Shown here piece after piece: positions 1 to 6,210 of a stretch of 6,435 nucleotides of DNA. The position numbers and the translations under genes are program-made. The notes beneath the pieces were generated by a model. That model searched no databases, was not told the origin of the DNA, and saw nothing but the letters and a program-made list of their open reading frames with translations. The first letter of the stretch is position 1. The number at the start of each line of letters is the position of its first letter. The stretch is from Thermoflexales bacterium (lineage in GTDB: Bacteria; Chloroflexota; Anaerolineae; Fen-1058): NCBI GenBank assembly GCA_030834835.1, contig JAUQXD010001348.1, forward strand, positions 1 through 6,435, in the 5' to 3' direction.

Positions 1-1717
1 TTTGCAGCAGGTACGCCGTCTCGATGTTGGCGTAGCGATCGTGCGCGTCTTTCACTTCCGAGCGCTTGCCGAACAGCGCGTCGGCTTCGTCGAAAAACAG
101 AATCGCGTTGGACGACTGCGCTTCTTGAAAGATGCTGTTCAGGTTCTTCTCGGTCTCGCCGATATACTTGCTCACGACACCCGACAGATCGATCTTGTAG
201 AGATCGAGGCCTAGCGCGCCCGCCAGAATATCGGCCGCCATGGTCTTGCCTGTGCCAGAATCACCTGCAAATAGCGCCATCAACCCCTTGCCCAACGCCA
301 GTTTCTTCTCAAAGCCCCACTTGTCGTAAACGATGTGGCGATGCTCGACATAGGCGCACATCTCGATCAAATGCTGCTGCGTGTCGGGCGGCAGCACGAT
401 GTCGTTCCACGTGTAGTGCGGCGCGATCTTGCGCGCGAGGTCATTCAGGATCGGCGTCGATTGCGACCGTGCGGCCGCATACAAATCCTCGATCGTCACT
501 CTCGGCTCAGCGGGCGTGCGCCAGCGTGCGAGGCCGCGTCCAGCGCGGGTCGCATCGGCAATCTGGCGCGTGGAGAGTTTGAACTTGCCCGCTAACTTTT
601 CCAACGCGTTGATTTCCAGCGCGGCCGCATCCGGCCCCAGGAAATGCGCCCACAACTTCACGCGCTGATCGAAATCGGGCGCGGGCAAAGCAATCGACAT
701 TCCCGGCCAGGCAAACGTATTCTCCGCGCCCAGAAAAATCAACGGCGCAAAACGATGTCGCCCCAATCGCTGTCGGAACTGCTCGGCTTGTTCAGACTTG
801 AGTTGATTGAGTGCGGGCAGGAACAACGCAGCCGGTTGCAAAGCGGCTTCACGTTGCGCGAGGGTAAGCGCTGTTTCCAAAGACAATGTGCCAATCAGCG
901 CGGGCAAATTCACGACGAGGAGATTCAAGTTGCTGGCACGCGCCAACACCAACGCGATCTGCTGTTGCTCGATGCTGGTACGTCCCGTAAGTTGAATCAC
1001 GGGATCAGGCAGGGCGGCGGGCGGCAAGGCGGCCAGTGCCTTCAGTTGATCGGTCAAATCTTTGGGTAAGGCAATCGCGTCCGGCGACTGTGCGATCAAT
1101 TCGGCGTGCGGGCGCAGCGCTTCGTCGATGGCATCGTAGCCCAACAGATACGCGGCTACGCGCGGATCGATGACGAGGTACTGTGCCAGCAGCGGCGTGG
1201 GCTGATTGGCCTCGCCGCGCAGCGCGATCAGTTGATAGCGGCGCAACGGCGCATCAGCCTCGAACGCCGGTCGAGCCGCCGCAATTCGATCGGGTGGGGC
1301 CAACAACCGCAACGCCAGATCGACGCGCGGCCGCCGCTTGGTCACATCGTCCTGGACGTAGGCAAACAAACGCTCAAAGCGTAAATCCGCTTCGAGCGCG
1401 AGGCACATCAGGAGACAACCAATTTCGAAAGAGTTTAGCCCGGCCGATCGTGCGAGGAGGCCCAATCGATCGGAGGCTGTGGTGGTCAGGGTGTGCAGGT
1501 CGGCGTGGGCGCGCTGAAATTGGGTGGCGATCTCGGAGGCGGGCTGCGGCGTAACCAGCAGTTGGTCGATCTGCTGATCGGACAGGTACAGGCCGCGATA
1601 GTCGTCCTGGCCCACCGGCACGCCCGCGGCGCGCAGACGCGCGATTTCGAGGCGGATCAGGCCCTCGACAATGCGTAACCCTTCGCGGACGCCGACTACC
1701 GTATCAACCACACCCAT
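1..1717 (-). CDS. AAA+ ATPase, eCIS (Afp15-like) type, C-terminus cut off by window edge
   Basis: Open for 572 codons from an ATG at 1717 to the left edge, with no stop or frameshift. An in-frame TGA lies two codons upstream of the ATG, so the start is this ATG or the GTG two codons later; the only SD-like stretch (GAGGG) abuts the ATG and would suit the GTG at 1711 better. The N-terminal part (about residues 10-165) resembles the winged-helix region of the ATPases in contractile injection loci, including GLNSFEIGCLLMCLALEAD near residues 93-111. A variable middle region follows. The AAA+ core starts near residue 425, with Walker A GDSGTGKT at 485-492 and Walker B ILFFDEAD at 539-546, then the HDRYANIET stretch typical of this family. 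Sensor 2 and the C-terminus lie outside the window. Family knowledge: such ATPases accompany phage-tail-like extracellular contractile injection systems, probably acting in the cytoplasm on assembly or cargo loading. Assignment to AAA+ is secure; eCIS membership is inferred from domain order and motifs. Confidence 0.88.
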   Translation of the reverse strand, partial: MGVVDTVVGVREGLRIVEGLIRLEIARLRAAGVPVGQDDYRGLYLSDQQIDQLLVTPQPASEIATQFQRAHADLHTLTTTASDRLGLLARSAGLNSFEIGCLLMCLALEADLRFERLFAYVQDDVTKRRPRVDLALRLLAPPDRIAAARPAFEADAPLRRYQLIALRGEANQPTPLLAQYLVIDPRVAAYLLGYDAIDEALRPHAELIAQSPDAIALPKDLTDQLKALAALPPAALPDPVIQLTGRTSIEQQQIALVLARASNLNLLVVNLPALIGTLSLETALTLAQREAALQPAALFLPALNQLKSEQAEQFRQRLGRHRFAPLIFLGAENTFAWPGMSIALPAPDFDQRVKLWAHFLGPDAAALEINALEKLAGKFKLSTRQIADATRAGRGLARWRTPAEPRVTIEDLYAAARSQSTPILNDLARKIAPHYTWNDIVLPPDTQQHLIEMCAYVEHRHIVYDKWGFEKKLALGKGLMALFAGDSGTGKTMAADILAGALGLDLYKIDLSGVVSKYIGETEKNLNSIFQEAQSSNAILFFDEADALFGKRSEVKDAHDRYANIETAYLLQ

Positions 1718-1793
1718 CCCTCAACAGGTAAGGTGACTTCGGATTCAGCTGAGTTTAACCGGTGTAAGTGGAACGAAGCAATCGAACACAATC

Positions 1794-1822
1794 ACTATAG
1801 CATCGCGATCAAGCAGTGTCAA
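1794..1822 (-). promoter_or_regulatory. Sigma-70-type promoter of the AAA+ ATPase gene
   Basis: On the minus strand TTGACA (1822-1817, a perfect -35) is separated by exactly 17 bp from TATAGT (1799-1794, five of six matches to the -10 consensus). Transcription would start near 1787, giving a leader of about 70 nt before the ATG at 1717. The signal sits wholly between the lipoprotein stop and the ATPase start, so the ATPase can be expressed independently of the lipoprotein. No intrinsic terminator is evident between the two genes, so read-through is also possible. Confidence 0.75.
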
Positions 1823-1854
1823 CTGGAATTGAGTAAGAACTCCATGACATTTCA

Positions 1855-3048
1855 TTATGGTTTCAGACACGGCGTTGGCGCGCCGGAGCCGCTGCGATAG
1901 CCGCACCACTGATTAGTGCCGCCGTAATTGCCGTTGAATTGCTGGCCGTTGAGGAGGAACCACGTCAGCGGGCCGGTGGTGCCGTCACTGGTCTTGCGCC
2001 ACGTGCCGGTCGCCGTCGTGCCGTCGATCGTGCCTTCGACCGTGCCGTTGACGTAGGTGCCGCTAAAGAGGCGGCCGTCCTGTGTGATCGACATCGCGCC
2101 ATCGCAACCGACGCACAAGACGTTCCAGTCACCCGCAAATGTACCCACGCCGCACGGCGCAGGATCAGTCTCGCCCGTGCGATGGCCGCACCAGGCGTTG
2201 GTGGCATTATAGTTGCCGCGCCATTTGACGCCCGTGCCGCCGATCCACCAATCGATCGATCCGGCGTCGCCCCCGCGCGCCCAGGTGCCTGTCAGGCGCG
2301 TGCCGATAACCGTGCCTTTGATCGTGCCGCTGACACCGAACGTGCCGGTGACGGTGCTGCCGGTTTGAACCAACCGCATCGTGCCACACGCCGCTGCGCC
2401 GCAGTTCGTCTCCCATTTGCCGTTCCAGGGGCCGGCGTTAAGCGTGGGCGTAGGCGTAATCGTCGCGGTGGGCGTGGCTGTGGCTGGCACAACGATGACA
2501 ACTGTCACACCGCCAAAGATAATGCCGTTGCTCGACTTCAATCGCCAGCGGCCAGTGTAATTGCCCGGCGCGGTCGGAGCGGTGAGGTTGATCGAGACAT
2601 CGACTGTAGCATCAGGCGCAACCGCGCCGATGTTGATCGCCCCCGGTCCGCTCAGCTGATTCCCATCAGTAAAGATTAGCTGGTAAGTCGAGTCCCAGGA
2701 GCATGTTCCTGTGTTCTTAACACGCCAGGTTTTCACAAAGGCGGTTCCCGGCGCGAGCACTGTATTGTCGGGGATGGTCACATCGGCCACGAACTGTTCT
2801 TTGAGGATGCAGCCGCCAGGCCCGGTGCCGCTGAGCGGTGTTTCGGTCGGTGAAGGCGCAGGCGTCGGTGAAGCATTGGGCGAGGGCGTCACCCGGGCGA
2901 CCGGCGGCAAGGTCTGGCCAGGTGGCTGAGGTACGACGGTGTTCACCGGCTGAGGCGTGGAGCCTGTGCTCAACGAACAGGCCAGACTGGCAATCAACAG
3001 GCTTACGCTTACGACGAAGGGCATTCGGCGTTGACTTGATGACGGCAT
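1855..3048 (-). CDS. Secreted, probably lipid-anchored protein with NBR1-type Ig domain and tandem Cys-rich modules
   Basis: 397 residues from the ATG at 3048. Residues 1-24 form an export signal: basic start (QRR), hydrophobic core (FVVSVSLLIA) and Cys24 after SLA. The lipobox is imperfect because position -3 is Ser rather than Leu, so lipidation is likely but not certain. Residues 25-78 are a Thr/Pro/Ser-rich spacer typical of surface display. Residues 80-188 match the Ig-like domain first described in NBR1 (FVADVTIPDNTVLAPGTAF, then KTWRVKNTGTCSW and a YTGRWRLKS strand), with Cys80 and Cys116 as a possible disulfide pair. A second short Thr/Pro linker (189-204) leads to two homologous modules at 206-299 and 303-397, each with four cysteines and a WCG.R motif near its end. 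I do not recognise that module. A role at the cell surface, such as binding polysaccharide or protein, is inference. An upstream in-frame Met at 3111 was rejected because it precedes the likely transcription start and lacks an RBS. Confidence 0.88.
   Translation of the reverse strand: MPSSSQRRMPFVVSVSLLIASLACSLSTGSTPQPVNTVVPQPPGQTLPPVARVTPSPNASPTPAPSPTETPLSGTGPGGCILKEQFVADVTIPDNTVLAPGTAFVKTWRVKNTGTCSWDSTYQLIFTDGNQLSGPGAINIGAVAPDATVDVSINLTAPTAPGNYTGRWRLKSSNGIIFGGVTVVIVVPATATPTATITPTPTLNAGPWNGKWETNCGAAACGTMRLVQTGSTVTGTFGVSGTIKGTVIGTRLTGTWARGGDAGSIDWWIGGTGVKWRGNYNATNAWCGHRTGETDPAPCGVGTFAGDWNVLCVGCDGAMSITQDGRLFSGTYVNGTVEGTIDGTTATGTWRKTSDGTTGPLTWFLLNGQQFNGNYGGTNQWCGYRSGSGAPTPCLKP
1858..2433 (-). 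repeat. Tandem duplication of a ~95-residue four-Cys module in the lipoprotein
   Basis: Copy A is residues 206-299 (2433-2152) and copy B residues 303-397 (2142-1858). Aligned features shared in order: a W.(K/W)-type start (WNGKW / AGDW), two close cysteines (C216 and C221; C312 and C315), a M..(V/I)(T)Q.G strand, GT(F/Y) then GT(I/V)(K/E)GT, TGTW, a GxxxW or PLTW strand, GNY..TN.WCG.R (C287; C382) and a closing P.PC (C299; C394). The pattern of short Gly-bounded, Thr-rich strands suggests a small beta-barrel or beta-sandwich. The two copies have diverged in loops and in the spacing of the first Cys pair, so the duplication is not recent. Confidence 0.8.
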
Positions 3049-3060
3049 CCTCTTCTCCTC
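3049..3060 (-). promoter_or_regulatory. Ribosome binding site that fixes the lipoprotein start
   Basis: Reading the minus strand, GAGGAGAAGAGG lies directly before the ATG at 3048. The GAGGAG core ends six bases before the start codon, a good Shine-Dalgarno spacing. This, together with the signal peptide beginning here, favours this start over the in-frame Met 21 codons upstream. Confidence 0.8.
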
Positions 3061-3090
3061 GCGACGCTGATTCAATTGGGCGACGTGCCC

Positions 3091-3096
3091 ATTATA
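3091..3096 (-). promoter_or_regulatory. Putative -10 box of the lipoprotein gene
   Basis: A perfect TATAAT on the minus strand, 43 bp upstream of the lipoprotein ATG. Expected transcription start is near 3084, giving a leader of about 36 nt that includes the RBS. No recognisable -35 hexamer is found 16-18 bp further upstream, where the sequence is G-rich, so an activator or a non-housekeeping sigma factor may be needed. Confidence 0.5.
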
Positions 3097-3320
3097 CACA
3101 GGCCGGCACACTCCCCCCGCGCCATATCAGGACGATTTTTCTCCTCTCTGTCTTTGATAAGTTGTCCAGGATACCGGCTGGGGAAATCACCACACAGGAG
3201 GCCGTCACGTGTCATATCGCATTCATGACCTTTGTCACTAGAGAGTGAGTAATTGTCGTTGTATCATAACGCACGAAGCAACCGCAACGAGTCTAGTGTT
3301 GACCCTCCCAGGTCACACAT

Positions 3321-3333
3321 GAGACTGAGTCTC
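3321..3333. repeat. 13-bp palindrome GAGACT-g-AGTCTC
   Basis: Perfect 6-bp inverted repeat around one central base. As RNA it would leave no usable loop, so a DNA-binding site for a dimeric protein is the more natural reading. It lies far from any start codon (about 270 bp upstream of the lipoprotein), so no target gene can be assigned. Confidence 0.4.
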
Positions 3334-3344
3334 CTCCCTTGGCT

Positions 3345-3384
3345 GCCGCCCCCCTAGCAACCCCCCGCTGCTAGGGGGGCTGGC
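3345..3384. repeat. Strong GC-rich hairpin with 12-bp perfect stem
   Basis: GCCCCCCTAGCA (3348-3359) pairs perfectly with TGCTAGGGGGGC (3369-3380) around a 9-base loop. The stem can grow by three more pairs (3345-3347 with 3382-3384) if T3381 is bulged. The loop itself contains six C, so it could compete with the left arm for the same G run and give an alternative fold. Neither side has a good T tract, so it is not a standard terminator by itself; it lies about 130 nt past the helicase stop and could protect that mRNA's 3' end. Confidence 0.7.
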
Positions 3385-3394
3385 CGTTTATTAG

Positions 3395-3435
3395 GCCGGA
3401 TTCGAGGATCGCCCTCGTGTCCGGCTTTTCCTTTT
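3395..3435 (+). terminator. Intrinsic terminator-like hairpin, plus-strand orientation
   Basis: GCCGGA (3395-3400) pairs with TCCGGC (3420-3425), and inside them CGAGG (3403-3407) pairs with CCTCG (3413-3417), leaving a five-base loop. The hairpin is followed at once by TTTTCCTTTT on the plus strand. The minus-strand flank is not T-rich, so the direction is plus. No plus-strand gene lies upstream in the window, so it either ends an unrecognised small RNA or blocks antisense transcription from entering the helicase gene. Confidence 0.55.
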
Positions 3436-3449
3436 CCCCGATCACACAA

Positions 3450-3477
3450 CAGATTGGACACAGATTGCCACAGACAG
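3450..3477. repeat. Short CAGATTG / CAGACAG direct repeat
   Basis: CAGATTG occurs at 3450-3456 and 3461-3467, 11 bp apart, followed by the related CAGACAG at 3471-3477. On the minus strand this reads as ATCTGTG-like repeats just past the helicase stop. It resembles ATCTGTG-type intergenic repeats that I recall from varied bacterial genomes; no function can be assigned. Confidence 0.4.
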
Positions 3478-3514
3478 AACCAAAATCAGCGCCATTGGCG
3501 TTCGGCCTGTGTCT

Positions 3515-6094
3515 TTACTGCACCAGGGCTTTCAGCAGCTTCAGTGTCAGGACTTTGACATTCAAGCCAGATTCGCTGGCCGCTTCGGCGGGTGACATCG
3601 GGCCAACACAGGCCGGGCAACCGGACTCACAGCGGCAATTGGCGACAATCTCCCGTGCTGAGGTCAACAATTGATCGTGCAAGTCAAACAATTCCTGGCT
3701 AAAACCGATGCCCGCCGGGACTCGATCAAAAATGGTCAGCGTCGGCAATTCGGTGAAGGCCGAGCGCGCTTCGGCCAGTACGCCGATGTCGCGTGGATCG
3801 CACATCAGGTACAGCGGCGCGATCTCGCCCAGCACATGGCTCAGCCCGCTCAACGCGCCGCGCACGCCCACTGCCGTCTCGACACGATGATGACAGGCGC
3901 GGCACAACGTCAGTAGATTCTCCGGCGCATTAGCGATCTTGTCGTTGTCGTTCACGCCGCGCCGATAGCCAAACTCGCGAAACGGGCGCAGGTGATGCAC
4001 ATCGTGCGTGCGGCCGGGCGGTTCGCCTGCCCCGCACTTGCGGCAGCGATGTCCATCACGTTCTAGAATTTCATTTCGAATGCGATCCCAGTCGGGGCCG
4101 TAGTCGTTGGGCGTGAAGATTACGCCTTCGTCAATCAACCGATCGGCCAGCGCCGGCTCGACGCAGAACCAGTAGGCCGTCGTGTGCATCTCTTGTTCGG
4201 GCAGCGCAATCTCGCCCCAACCCAACGTTTCGTGGGTGTAAAGTTTGATTTTGCGGAAACCTGTTGTCAACCACGAGACGCGCACTTCGCCGACGCCCTT
4301 GATTGTCGCCCCCAATTCCTCACTCTGTTCTTCGGTCTCAACATCAACGGCGGTGCTGGTGCTGGCCTCGGTGTAGTAATCGACCTGCGCGGGCGTGACA
4401 AAGGCCTGCCCGTTGTCCCAATCCAACTTCTCCACCAGAAACGATTGACCTTCGTGAATGTAGATCGCGCCGGCGTGAACGTGCGTCTGCGCCGATTCGC
4501 GATCGATCTGCCCGATCGAGCGGCCGCGCCCCTCTGATCGATCCAGAATAACGATCGTGTCCGCCGTGCCCGTGCGGAGCGACAGCCCGTTGGCCGGATA
4601 CTGATCGGACATCCAGAAATACCGATCGGGCAGCGCGGGCTTCGGGGCGGCCTGTTTGTGCAGGATGCCTTCTTCGACGAGTGCCTCGAGCAATTCATCC
4701 GTTTGTTGAAAACGCCCGAACTTCTCGCCCGCCTCAAACGGCAATTCGAACGTGGCGCACTTCAAATGATTTGTGAGGATGATCAAATTATCGGGCGCGA
4801 CCAGACCATGTTCGGGCGAGCGTTCGAAGAAGTAGCGCGGATGCGTGACAATAAACTGATCGAGCGGCGACGCACTGGCGACGATCAACGCCGCGGAGAT
4901 GTTCGATCGACGCCCGGCGCGGCCCGCCTGCTGCAACGTCGACGCGATGGTGCCGGGATAACCGGCCAGCACCGCCACATCGAGTTGACCAATGTCCACG
5001 CCCAGTTCCAGCGCATTGGTGGACACCACGCCGCGAATCGAGCCGTCGCGCAAGCCTTTCTCAATCGTGCGACGTTCCTCGGCCAGATAGCCGCCGCGAT
5101 AGCCGTGTACCTTCGACGGATCGCCGCCGTCACTGGCGATGGCCTCTCGCAGGTAGGTCAACAAGACTTCGGTGGTCAAGCGCGCTCGCGCAAACACGAT
5201 CGTTTGCACATCGGCTTGCAGGCAGCGGGCGGCCAGATCGCGCGAATGCAAGATCACCGATCGGCGTTGGCCGATCGCCGGATCGATCAGCGGCGGGTTG
5301 ATCAATATCCAGTGTTTTTCGCCGCGTGGTGCGCCGTCGTCGTCGATCAAGGTCACGTCTTCTTCGATCAGGCGCCCGGCGAGTTGCTGCGGATTGGCGA
5401 TGGTGGCGGACGATAAAATGAATTGCGGCTGCGAGCCATAGAAGTGACAGATGCGCTTGAGGCGGCGAATGACGTTGGCAAAGTGACTGCCAAAGATGCC
5501 GCGATAGGTGTGCAGTTCATCGACGACGATGTAGCGCAGCGATTGAAAGAAGGCCGCCCACTGCGTGTGATGCGGCAGGATGCCGGTGTGCAGCATGTCG
5601 GGGTTGGTGATGAGCACGCCGCCCGCGCTGCGGGCCGCCTTGCGCTTCTCGCGCGAGGTGTCGCCGTCATAAGCTTGAACGGCGATCGGGCCAATCGCCG
5701 CGATCGGTTGGCCGAGATCGCTAATCAGTTCGTTCAGCGTGACGAGTTGATCATGCGCCAACACTTTGGTTGGAAAGAGATACAGCGCGTTCGCTTTGCG
5801 ATCGTGCAGCAGCGTGTTGAGCACGGGCAGGTTATAGCACAGCGTCTTGCCGGAGGCGGTCGAGGTCACGACGACGGGGTTCTGTCCGCGCGCCACCACC
5901 TCGATGGCGGCCGCTTGATGCGTATAGAGCTCATCGATGCCGCGCACCTTCAAGGCTTGTTTCAAGCGCGCATCGAGCGTGGCGGGGAAGGCCGCATACC
6001 GCGCCGGCCGATCGGGCACGCGCTCCCACGCGGCCACATCGCGCATGAAGGCGCGATCGGATCGAAATTGAAGGAGAAGGGATTCAAGGGACAT
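3515..6094 (-). CDS. DEAD/DEAH-box helicase, YprA/MrfA type, with inserted HNH domain and DUF1998-type Cys tail
   Basis: 859 residues from the ATG at 6094. Helicase motifs in order: Gln of the Q-like motif at 60, motif I STASGKT 78-84, Ia PTKVLAHDQ 108-116, TNPDMLH 163-169, motif II DELH 192-195, III SSATIANP 228-235, V TNALELGVDIG 359-369 and VI QQAGRAGR 388-395. A helicase-associated region follows. Residues about 672-738 form an HNH-like module: C684/C687, DVHH (698-701), N726 and C731/C734 with HH at 735-736. The protein ends with CRCESGCPAC (820-829), the four-Cys cluster of the DUF1998 region. Family knowledge: MrfA of Bacillus subtilis is a 3'-to-5' helicase in mitomycin C repair; its four Cys bind metal. 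DNA repair or lesion processing is the likely role; nuclease activity of the HNH part is inferred. The start was chosen because homologous helicases begin similarly and the upstream in-frame ATGs (6175, 6139) fall in repeat DNA at or before the -10 box. No clear SD precedes it. Confidence 0.92.
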   Translation of the reverse strand: MSLESLLLQFRSDRAFMRDVAAWERVPDRPARYAAFPATLDARLKQALKVRGIDELYTHQAAAIEVVARGQNPVVVTSTASGKTLCYNLPVLNTLLHDRKANALYLFPTKVLAHDQLVTLNELISDLGQPIAAIGPIAVQAYDGDTSREKRKAARSAGGVLITNPDMLHTGILPHHTQWAAFFQSLRYIVVDELHTYRGIFGSHFANVIRRLKRICHFYGSQPQFILSSATIANPQQLAGRLIEEDVTLIDDDGAPRGEKHWILINPPLIDPAIGQRRSVILHSRDLAARCLQADVQTIVFARARLTTEVLLTYLREAIASDGGDPSKVHGYRGGYLAEERRTIEKGLRDGSIRGVVSTNALELGVDIGQLDVAVLAGYPGTIASTLQQAGRAGRRSNISAALIVASASPLDQFIVTHPRYFFERSPEHGLVAPDNLIILTNHLKCATFELPFEAGEKFGRFQQTDELLEALVEEGILHKQAAPKPALPDRYFWMSDQYPANGLSLRTGTADTIVILDRSEGRGRSIGQIDRESAQTHVHAGAIYIHEGQSFLVEKLDWDNGQAFVTPAQVDYYTEASTSTAVDVETEEQSEELGATIKGVGEVRVSWLTTGFRKIKLYTHETLGWGEIALPEQEMHTTAYWFCVEPALADRLIDEGVIFTPNDYGPDWDRIRNEILERDGHRCRKCGAGEPPGRTHDVHHLRPFREFGYRRGVNDNDKIANAPENLLTLCRACHHRVETAVGVRGALSGLSHVLGEIAPLYLMCDPRDIGVLAEARSAFTELPTLTIFDRVPAGIGFSQELFDLHDQLLTSAREIVANCRCESGCPACVGPMSPAEAASESGLNVKVLTLKLLKALVQ

Positions 6095-6103
6095 AGTTTT
6101 GAT

Positions 6104-6208
6104 GCAGGCCGCACGCTGCGGGATGCAAGACGCAGGCATTATAGCACGCCCGTTCCTGCTTCTTGCCTCTTGCATCCTGTTTCTCGCATCCTGTTTCTCG
6201 AATCCTGT
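6104..6208. repeat. Two inverted 7-bp repeat arrays flanking the helicase -10 box
   Basis: Left array: five units of the form GCRNGNN (6104-6138: GCAGGCC, GCACGCT, GCGGGAT, GCAAGAC, GCAGGCA). Right array: eight units of the opposite orientation (6153-6208: TTCCTGC, TTCTTGC, CTCTTGC, ATCCTGT, TTCTCGC, ATCCTGT, TTCTCGA, ATCCTGT), whose complement follows much the same pattern. The 14-bp centre (6139-6152) equals two heptads, so the 7-bp phase is kept across all 105 bp. A perfect 10-bp inverted repeat joins them (6121-6130 with 6168-6177), plus GCAGG 6132-6136 with CCTGC 6155-6159, allowing a long imperfect hairpin. Within the right array CATCCTGTTTCTCG (6173-6186) is repeated exactly at 6187-6200. 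Confidence 0.8.
6138..6143 (-). promoter_or_regulatory. Putative -10 box of the helicase gene
   Basis: A perfect TATAAT on the minus strand, expected to start transcription near 6131 and give a leader of about 37 nt before the ATG at 6094. The -35 position is poor (GCAAGA at a 17-bp spacing), being made of heptad repeat sequence. The box lies in the central gap between two inverted repeat arrays, so a hairpin or a bound protein there could affect its use. Confidence 0.5.
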
Positions 6209-6210
6209 CG

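Larger units (their letters stand above)
3112..3514. other. Intergenic region with structured elements but no convincing gene
   Basis: About 400 bp between the lipoprotein and the helicase stop. No credible protein gene is seen on either strand. The right half holds a palindrome (3321-3333), a strong hairpin (3345-3384), a terminator-like hairpin (3395-3435) and a short direct repeat (3450-3477), described separately. The left half (3112-3320) shows only scattered features, including a stray AGGAGG at 3196-3201 followed by a 10-codon GTG frame on the plus strand. Either a small plus-strand RNA or a boundary element could reside here. Confidence 0.6.

Noticed and set aside
2..1678. Series of plus-strand open frames opposite the ATPase
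   Set aside because: All fall opposite a continuous AAA+ reading frame with intact Walker motifs; composition is typical of antisense frames.
1939..2679. 246-codon open frame on the plus strand opposite the lipoprotein
   Set aside because: Arg/Ala-rich composition with no domain, no RBS and complete overlap with a well-supported gene on the other strand; it is a GC-rich antisense shadow.
3049..3111. Upstream in-frame start of the lipoprotein at 3111
   Set aside because: It would precede the TATAAT at 3096-3091, has no RBS and would put 21 polar residues before the signal peptide.
3209..3241. 10-codon GTG frame on the plus strand behind AGGAGG (3196-3201), possible leader peptide
   Set aside because: The spacing is good, but there is no promoter, no downstream plus-strand gene to control and no amino-acid bias; a chance match is more likely.
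3348..3380. G-quadruplex on the minus strand from two G6 runs
   Set aside because: Only two long G runs are present, and both arms are better satisfied by the perfect 12-bp duplex stem.
4658..5416. 252-codon open frame on the plus strand opposite the helicase
   Set aside because: Lies antisense to helicase motifs III-VI and has no family features; shadow frame.
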